Of a stretch of 21,021 nucleotides of DNA, positions 17,601 to 21,021 are shown piece by piece. Under the pieces are notes generated by a model that worked only from the letters and a program-made list of their open reading frames with translations, did no database searches and was not told the origin of the DNA. Within the stretch, counting starts at the first letter, position 1. Each line of letters starts with the position of its first letter. The stretch is from JBNJEM01 sp051745935. GTDB taxonomy: Bacteria; Planctomycetota; Planctomycetia; Pirellulales; Pirellulaceae. The stretch spans positions 1-21,021 of the forward strand of contig JBNJEM010000057.1 of assembly GCA_051745935.1 (NCBI GenBank), written 5' to 3'. The translations under genes and the position numbers were made by a program.

Positions 17601-18526
17601 CGAATGTACCGCGCCGGCCGCGCCTCGAACACCACCACCTGCGTTGCCTCGGCCACGTTTTTCTTTCGAGCCACCTCAGCAAACTCGCCGTCTTCAGGGC
17701 AGACCTCGACCGAGAACTCCGTCATGGCAAACTTCGCGTGCTGCCGAATGATTACGCAGCCCACCTGGCAGTCCCTGCCGAGATCGATTGTGCAGGATTG
17801 CGGAAACGGCTCATTCTTGGTCATCCAAATAGTGCGGGCGCTTTCATCGGTAATGGATTGAGCGTCCGACGTTTGGCCCAAAGCACCGCCTCCGATGTAG
17901 CGCGACGACACCTCCACCGGCCGGTTGGCCGCGTAGTTCTCACCCTCGTCGTCCAGCAGGTCGCCCAGCAGCACCAACACGTCGGGAGGAATTTTGCCCG
18001 AGGGCAACGCCTCCACCCACTGCCGCCATACCGCGGCCTCTTGGACCCGGGTTTCACGATCGGCCTGGGCATCGAAGGGAAACTCCATGCCGGTCAGGTT
18101 CGTCAGCGCCACCCACGCTGCCTGCCGCACGGTCCAGTCGGCGTCATCCAGTACGGCGCACAGAGACTCGAGCGCGTCCCGACCGCCACACCAGCCAAGC
18201 GCCAGCGCGGCCTCGCGGCGCACCGGCGCCGAAGGGTCATCGAGGCGGGACTGGAGTGAGTCGGCCGCTGAGGTGCATCGCAGGAAACCGAGCGCTTCGG
18301 CCCCTCGTGCGCGGATTGCCTCGTCGGCATGTTCCAGGCGTGCGACGCAATCGACAATCTGCTGGCGGAACGGGTCCACCTTCGTCATCGCCGAGTCGCT
18401 CGTCCCGCGTAAAACCGGTTCCGTCGAATTGGCCGGTCGCGGGGCTGCGCTAATCAACAGAACGGCACCCGCGAGCAAGAGCGCCGGCGGAATGCGGCGG
18501 ACGGAATACATGGATACGCGTGGCAT
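14624..18526 (-). CDS. Secreted HEAT / discoidin / HZS-alpha-like protein with CxxCH haem site
   Basis: The product is 1300 residues from ATG 18526, chosen because GTGAGGT lies about 6 nt upstream and a signal peptide (about 1-34) follows; an in-frame ATG at 18589 would bury it. Seen in order: HEAT repeats (about 57-147), an F5/8 type C (discoidin) domain (about 200-331, ending ARYIRVNSLASRNP), more HEAT repeats (about 343-740), a proline-rich linker, then from about 770 a beta-propeller-like region (DVSVSFDGSRVLFARRE; PAYLPDGRIVFSTSR). CVGCH at 1232-1236 is a c-type haem-binding motif. The propeller-plus-CxxCH part matches the hydrazine synthase alpha-like family widespread in planctomycetes; those outside anammox bacteria are not hydrazine synthases, so the reaction is unknown. 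It is probably a periplasmic redox or binding protein. It looks intact and stands alone. Confidence 0.85.
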   Translation of the reverse strand: MPRVSMYSVRRIPPALLLAGAVLLISAAPRPANSTEPVLRGTSDSAMTKVDPFRQQIVDCVARLEHADEAIRARGAEALGFLRCTSAADSLQSRLDDPSAPVRREAALALGWCGGRDALESLCAVLDDADWTVRQAAWVALTNLTGMEFPFDAQADRETRVQEAAVWRQWVEALPSGKIPPDVLVLLGDLLDDEGENYAANRPVEVSSRYIGGGALGQTSDAQSITDESARTIWMTKNEPFPQSCTIDLGRDCQVGCVIIRQHAKFAMTEFSVEVCPEDGEFAEVARKKNVAEATQVVVFEARPARYIRVNSLASRNPTYPTAIVQIEVRQHAEVHESPERQYEVERALRAMGALGGEGAASEVIRAIRPWIRREDETRFSAKRRMQAGIRALGRLGGSDSLETLVTLLENSQWARYAGDALGDLGGEDAAAALLDAYPDYARGLNRRSPARVHRTDSDGFDPRDRIPAASYAITMSLCRIPFERADNLEKLQAIGPLLAANIPNDADAMMVYEEEPHQKMAAWLLERAGLRQAVVDAAFEALGQDRRVPDIEEKDVLRELARGQLNTEFPAHADSPPYAGNFLAGLCREKTDVPLLVNLFEHPNRWVRINATKALIFMEAKEAIEPLTRKLAQSPPEAEYGFFAERLHDTSQVGQDEFNDPTPRDREAYIMALGKLGATDCVPMLVNILFDERNTLECRYAAAQSLDMLGTPAAVDALRRAEAGHDFHTVRAVARQAIWKRGIPPEVNVPGPPASPPPASHPPVSGPPTRFVFIKGDHNPHNTFRTDNWRQTHNTTDAGPVYRPGNNLYVLDIGGEEPMVTPLTTFTDGYVADVSVSFDGSRVLFARREQEDPWWHICEVQVDGGHVRQLTHGPYHHVSPAYLPDGRIVFSTSRLGTRDEYHGYPCTGLAVMPAEGSDMQFIGFNLGRDADIVVGPHGNLLFARLEIFYARLKVEWNLLSALPDGTRAVTLYGPERRGLWQSIHGGYRDWGTTGLRHRGLRLSQPQPFRPASYILNTPAGPIVTEGRLGERILREDQQWAITSPYPLDEKTLLVAAAMKPDEISRGSRPVDTVDLGIYLMDIPTGELSLVYNDPEMADFGARPLQPRPVPPSIPESNGVRRRVFSGVLYCESALITQLETVRQRGKLVRVIEGLPQVARHQTHTNHGLPWKNHGGATGRVLGTVPLAADGSFAVEVPADRFLHLQVLDSDRYVVGNQLLWMYVRPGERKGCVGCHEQPDTTPELHRQFPRALLDRPPAALPTGDEQFRYRAKAWFKGHLPDEREERQRTVQSISLFGRP

Positions 18527-19366
18527 GGCGAACCTCACGTCTTGGTTGGAAAGTGGGGTGGGGGACCGAAAGCCGAAAGCAGACATCATCCTAATTTGCG
18601 TCGTGTTGTTTACCGTCAGTATGCCCGGCCTCGCCAGACATTTGGTGACAGTGTCAGGTGATGGAAACGGCGATGCAAGGGGGCCGAAGGGGAAATGGGG
18701 TCAGGCAGCAGTGGGGGTTGCCCGCTGAAGGCAGGCTAGGTGGGCTATCCGGCCACCGGGGACATTCGGAGGCATGCCGGGGCGGGGTTGCGGTCTCGGT
18801 CACCGTCCTCGACATGGAAACCGCCGGACTCGACCGCCCTGTTCGTTGGGCTGGGAACATGGGGCTTCGCCGCGCTCCGCCCCAGGGCGACAATCAGCCT
18901 GTCTGCTTTTGCCCTTCTACGGACTTCGTCACTGCCTCCGTACACCACTTGTCGTGAATGTGAGACGCTTTCGATTCGATCTCATTGAGTTGGCTTAGAA
19001 GTTCAGACATTGCCGTTTTTCTCGACGTCGATATCAGACTTGTTACCGATGGCGAGGTCCTCTACGTCGTGGTGTATTCGTCAAACGTTATTCTACGGGC
19101 CTTGCTCGGGTGCCGGAAGCACTGTACGGCCATGATCAGGAGAATACATCCACAAGGCCAATACGAGCCGTCGCTCGGTGGCAAAAACCTTGGGTTGTCC
19201 GGAAACTGGGCTCCTCAACCATACGGCAACTCGGATCGGCAAGCCAAAGAAACTTCCCGCCCCTCCCTCTCCAAGTCCGAGAATCTGGATTATGAGCGTT
19301 GGAGTTCTGTCACGGGAAAAATGATTATCGCTATACACAAGGCCTCTGATCGGCAACCGTATATTA
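18527..19366. other. Intergenic region, no supported gene
   Basis: The 840 nt between the large haem protein and the toxin gene hold no gene I can support. Open frames on either strand have no ribosome site, odd composition and no recognisable motif; the longest plus-strand one (18985-19428) runs into the toxin on the opposite strand. The stretch from about 18970 is less GC-rich than the neighbourhood. Near 18645-18710 there are GTGTCAGG and GGGGTCAGG pieces reminiscent of transposase-leader repeats, too short to call. Confidence 0.5.
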
Positions 19367-19723
19367 TCAGCTTAGACCAAAGTGATCGCGAATCGCTTCC
19401 TCTATTCTTGCCATCGTTTCGCCGCTGATCATACCCAGACGTTGCCCAAGGCGTTGTTTGTCCACCGACCGGATTTGTTCAGTCACGATGGAGGAAGGCT
19501 TGGCGAGACCGCCCTCGGGTGGACTAACTTCGATCCAGTGGTAGTAACCAAAATGCCCGGTGGTGATCGGCATGATGAGCACCGTGGCTGCAAGCTCGTT
19601 TATATGGTCGTTGGAAACCACCACCGCCGGCCTGGCTTTCCGGATTTCGTGGCCCACAGTCGGATTCAATGACACGCGATACACCGAGCCACGACGGGGG
19701 AAAGAACGCTTCCGTTTAGCCAT
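19367..19723 (-). CDS. MazF/PemK-family endoribonuclease toxin
   Basis: The product is 118 residues. The family pattern is clear: RRGSVYRVSLNPTVGHEIRK (10-29), RPAVVVSND (31-39), VLIMPIT (48-54) and SSIVTEQIRSVDKQRLG (77-93), the last being the conserved region that contains substrate-binding residues. Such toxins cut mRNA at short sequence motifs in the cytoplasm. ATG 19723 is chosen because it overlaps the antitoxin stop (8 nt, ATGGCTAA) and fits the family's start; an in-frame ATG at 19771 would add 16 residues lying inside the antitoxin gene. No good ribosome site precedes it, so translation is probably coupled to the antitoxin. Length is normal and the gene looks intact. Confidence 0.93.
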   Translation of the reverse strand: MAKRKRSFPRRGSVYRVSLNPTVGHEIRKARPAVVVSNDHINELAATVLIMPITTGHFGYYHWIEVSPPEGGLAKPSSIVTEQIRSVDKQRLGQRLGMISGETMARIEEAIRDHFGLS

Positions 19724-20018
19724 GGTTTTTCTTGGCTTCTTGCTCCAGTTGATCAAGACGGGCCCAGGCATCTTCGTCCAGGGCCTGCCAGTCCTCAGCT
19801 ACGCGACGAGCGTGCTCCGCTGAAGCGGCATAGGACTCACGCAACTTCTGAGTGCGACGTTGGCTGTGCAAATTAGAGATGTAGGCTTCGATTGCATCCG
19901 CTACGAACCCGCTCTTATTGCCTTCCCGACACGCTTTGGCGTATTTGGTCAGTTTGGCTGCAGTGGTGCGCGGCAAACTCACCAGTACGCGTTCATGGGG
20001 CGCGCCTTTCTTGCCCAT
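19716..20018 (-). CDS. Ribbon-helix-helix antitoxin
   Basis: The product is 100 residues. ATG 20018 is chosen because AAGGAG (20027-20032) lies 8 nt upstream; the in-frame ATG at 20048 has no such site. Residues 8-50 show a ribbon-helix-helix DNA-binding domain: strand ERVLVSLP, helix AAKLTKYAKACREG, turn NKSGFVADAIEAYISN. Residues about 55-100 form a charged helical tail that would bind and block the toxin. The protein should repress its own promoter; two palindromes that could be its operator lie between the -35 and -10 boxes. MazF-type toxins are often paired with MazE (AbrB-like) antitoxins, so an RHH partner is the less common but known arrangement. Confidence 0.9.
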   Translation of the reverse strand: MGKKGAPHERVLVSLPRTTAAKLTKYAKACREGNKSGFVADAIEAYISNLHSQRRTQKLRESYAASAEHARRVAEDWQALDEDAWARLDQLEQEAKKNHG

Positions 20019-20056
20019 GTGATGGTCTCCTTGGAATACGAGTGGCATACAGTTTT

Positions 20057-20086
20057 AGTATATATGCAAGTATATACAAATGTCAA
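20057..20086 (-). promoter_or_regulatory. Toxin-antitoxin promoter with two palindromic operator half-sites
   Basis: Read on the minus strand: a perfect -35 TTGACA (20086-20081), an 18-nt spacer, and -10 TATACT (20062-20057), 39 nt before the antitoxin ATG. Inside lie two GTATATA repeats (20058-20064 and 20070-20076) spaced 12 bp start to start; the second is a perfect palindrome GTATATAC (20070-20077), and the first differs at one base. A pair of short palindromes about one helical turn apart is what ribbon-helix-helix dimers bind in tandem, so autorepression is inferred. Confidence 0.8.
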
Positions 20087-20281
20087 GGCGGTTTCGTGCA
20101 ACGCTACGTTCGCGCCTTATGGAATTGATGGCCGCTACTGCGGGGGCACACCGTCAACGAGGGGAAGAGCTCAACCCAATTCCCATTGTTCGGTCTGGCA
20201 GGGCGAAACGAGACGAAATGCCATTTCACGTTTTGCGGCATGCCGCCGCGTGACCAGACACAGCGGTGAATTGGCCGAAAG

Positions 20282-20305
20282 AAAAAACCACCGCAATGGC
20301 GGTGG
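20282..20305 (-). terminator. Intrinsic terminator of the small-gene operon
   Basis: Read on the minus strand: CCACCGC-catt-GCGGTGG followed directly by six Ts (20287-20282). A perfect 7-bp GC-rich stem with a 4-nt loop and T-run, 14 nt past the stop of the gene ending at 20320. A textbook rho-independent terminator. Confidence 0.92.
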
Positions 20306-20319
20306 AGTGGGGGAGTGGG

Positions 20320-20586
20320 TTAGAGATTGAGAAAGAACGTGCTGGCTCCGTAGGTGGCCGGGCCGTGGTGGACGACACGGAAAATGCCGTGGTCTTTCCA
20401 GTGCCAGATGTGCTCCCAGCCGTCGGACCAGAAGACGCGGAAATGCTCGTCCAGATGCACAGTGCACCAAGTCTTGCCTCCGGGAGCCCACAAGGGGAGC
20501 GAGTAACCTAAAAACTGTTCCTGATCGTCGAAGCGTTGACGCAAGGCAGGGTAGCGTCGCTTGGCGGCGTGGTACTGGTCATTCAT
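20320..20586 (-). CDS. Small tryptophan/histidine-rich protein of unknown function
   Basis: The product is 88 residues; ATG 20586 has GGAGG 7 nt upstream and overlaps the previous stop by 4 nt (ATGA), so it is in an operon with the gene before it. The C-terminal two thirds is rich in aromatic and histidine residues (TWCTVHLDEHFRVFWSDGWE then HIWHWKDHG), with alternating strands suggesting a small beta-fold. No signal peptide or membrane segment. I do not recognise the family. It is followed by a strong terminator. Confidence 0.7.
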   Translation of the reverse strand: MNDQYHAAKRRYPALRQRFDDQEQFLGYSLPLWAPGGKTWCTVHLDEHFRVFWSDGWEHIWHWKDHGIFRVVHHGPATYGASTFFLNL

Positions 20587-20795
20587 GGGTTATCCTCCGG
20601 GATCCTGGCGGTTCGGCGTAAGACGTGAGCCAAGTAGGCCGTAACCTCTTCGCGGCTATACCGCTTCGGAAAGAACCCACCCTTGTCCAACCATTCCTTG
20701 AGCGCCAAGGCATGTTCCCGGCCGGTGATCAAATCGCCGTCGCGCATGGACTCGTATATCTTGAGGTAGCAGGTATCGGGATCCATGTCATTCAT
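20583..20795 (-). CDS. Small protein of unknown function
   Basis: The product is 70 residues, predicted mostly helical (YLKIYESMRDGDLITGREHA, then ALKEWLDKGGFF, then SREEVTAYLAHVLRRTARI). Its ATG overlaps the previous stop by 8 nt (ATGAATGA, 20795-20788) and its stop overlaps the next start by 4 nt; GAGG lies about 4 nt upstream. The tight overlaps are strong evidence of a real operon. No family recognised. No signal peptide or membrane segment. Confidence 0.7.
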   Translation of the reverse strand: MNDMDPDTCYLKIYESMRDGDLITGREHALALKEWLDKGGFFPKRYSREEVTAYLAHVLRRTARIPEDNP

Positions 20796-20891
20796 CCTCT
20801 ACCTGTTCCTGTTCCATGACGAAGGCGAGAGCTTGCTGACCGACCGCTAACACGGCGGCGAGCTGCTGAGCCGAAAAGCCGCTGGCGGAGT
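20788..20891 (-). pseudogene. 3' end of a gene interrupted by an IS66-type element
   Basis: The last 33 codons (SASGFSAQQLAAVLAVGQQA then LAFVMEQEQVEDE) belong to the operon and overlap the next gene by 8 nt. Upstream of 20891 the frame continues into the end of the insertion element, so the N-terminal part of the protein is not in this window; an apparent ATG at 20979 lies inside the element and is not the real start. Visible residues suggest a hydrophobic helix and an acidic tail. Family unknown. Confidence 0.65.
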
Positions 20892-21021
20892 GTAAGCGTA
20901 CGCGAGCACCATTGTTGACGGGTGGCCTATTCTGAGGGTTTTCGGAGCACCCAATCAGAAAGGAGCCAGATGATGTCACGTGGTACGGACCCCATCAAGT
21001 TGAAAGAGTGGATGGACCGGC
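20892..21021 (+). mobile_element. Left end of an IS66-family insertion sequence (partial)
   Basis: The element is inferred to start at 20892 with GTAAGCGTACGCGAGCACC; IS66-family terminal repeats typically begin GTAA(GCG), and family members duplicate 8 bp of target. About 80 nt inside, a ribosome site and an ORF resembling the IS66 accessory gene tnpA begin. The rest, including tnpB, tnpC and the right end, is beyond the window. The boundary base is an inference because the other end and the target duplication cannot be seen. Confidence 0.65.
20973..21020 (+). CDS. tnpA: IS66 accessory protein TnpA, N-terminal fragment (cut by window edge)
   Basis: The visible start MSRGTDPIKLKEWMDR resembles the opening of IS66 TnpA proteins, which carry a helix-turn-helix and are needed for IS66 transposition. 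AAAGGAG (20959-20965) lies 7 nt before ATG 20973 but only 4 nt before the adjacent ATG at 20970, so 20973 is the likelier start. Only 16 residues are visible, so the call rests partly on the IS66-like end upstream. Confidence 0.55.
   Translation, partial: MSRGTDPIKLKEWMDR

Noticed and set aside
14624..18526. A true hydrazine synthase (anammox) subunit
   Set aside because: The HZS-alpha-like domain is common in planctomycetes that are not anammox bacteria; no beta/gamma subunit or hydrazine dehydrogenase gene is nearby.
18985..19428. 147-codon plus-strand frame
   Set aside because: No ribosome site or family features, and its end overlaps the well-supported toxin gene on the other strand.
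20788..20979. A complete 63-residue minus-strand gene starting at 20979
   Set aside because: Its first 30 or so codons lie inside the IS66-like end and there is no ribosome site; the native gene is interrupted at about 20892.

Overview
This window looks like chromosome of a Planctomycetota bacterium (Pirellulales-like; inferred from gene content, not from a marker gene). It is GC-rich. It carries large secreted multidomain proteins (LamG, HEAT repeats, discoidin, hydrazine-synthase-alpha-like fold), several twin-arginine oxidoreductase starts, a SUMF1-type protein, a sialidase and sugar-processing genes. Short palindromic repeats of the REP type and a REP-associated transposase remnant are also present.

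Layout. 1-332: no gene seen. 333-7259 (+ strand): a 1426-residue secreted protein with an HEYGH zinc-protease motif, a left-handed beta-helix, a LamG domain and a long coiled-coil tail; then a five-Asp-box sialidase; a palindromic repeat element (5971-6113); and a secreted SUMF1-type protein. 7377-8039 (+): two wrecked genes, a GH127 arabinofuranosidase-like relic and the Tat leader of a lost oxidoreductase. 8137-8682: a repeat block with an exact inverted pair of REP-type palindromes, eight 19-bp tandem units and the start of a REP-associated tyrosine transposase. 8602-13022 (- strand): a carbohydrate-linked gene set made of a DUF1961-like protein (3' end lost), a LamG protein, a Tat-leader relic, an internally deleted sugar isomerase, an orphan fragment and a secreted beta-helix protein. 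13207-14442 (+): a protein that lacks its N-terminal part. 14624-18526 (-): a 1300-residue HEAT/discoidin/HZS-alpha-like protein with a CxxCH haem site. 18527-19366: no gene seen. 19367-20086 (-): a MazF/PemK toxin with a ribbon-helix-helix antitoxin and a very clear promoter/operator. 20282-20891 (-): a tightly overlapping operon of small unknown proteins ending in an intrinsic terminator. 20892-21021: the left end of an IS66-type element, inserted into the first visible gene of that operon.

How the genes may work together. The intact genes around 0.3-14 kb suggest capture and breakdown of complex glycans or glycoproteins outside the cytoplasm (protease-like, sialidase, beta-helix lyase-like, lectin-like proteins). 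Much of the cytoplasmic or periplasmic sugar-handling part (GH127, two Tat-leader proteins, the isomerase) is broken by deletions, so the cluster appears to be decaying.

The strongest points for a second look are the toxin-antitoxin operator, the IS66 insertion into the small-gene operon, the REP/transposase/tandem-repeat block, the run of deletion relics and the architecture of the 1426-residue protein. I did not find clear evidence for a wholly new defence or mobile system. The small overlapping operon at the right end is the best candidate for undescribed biology.
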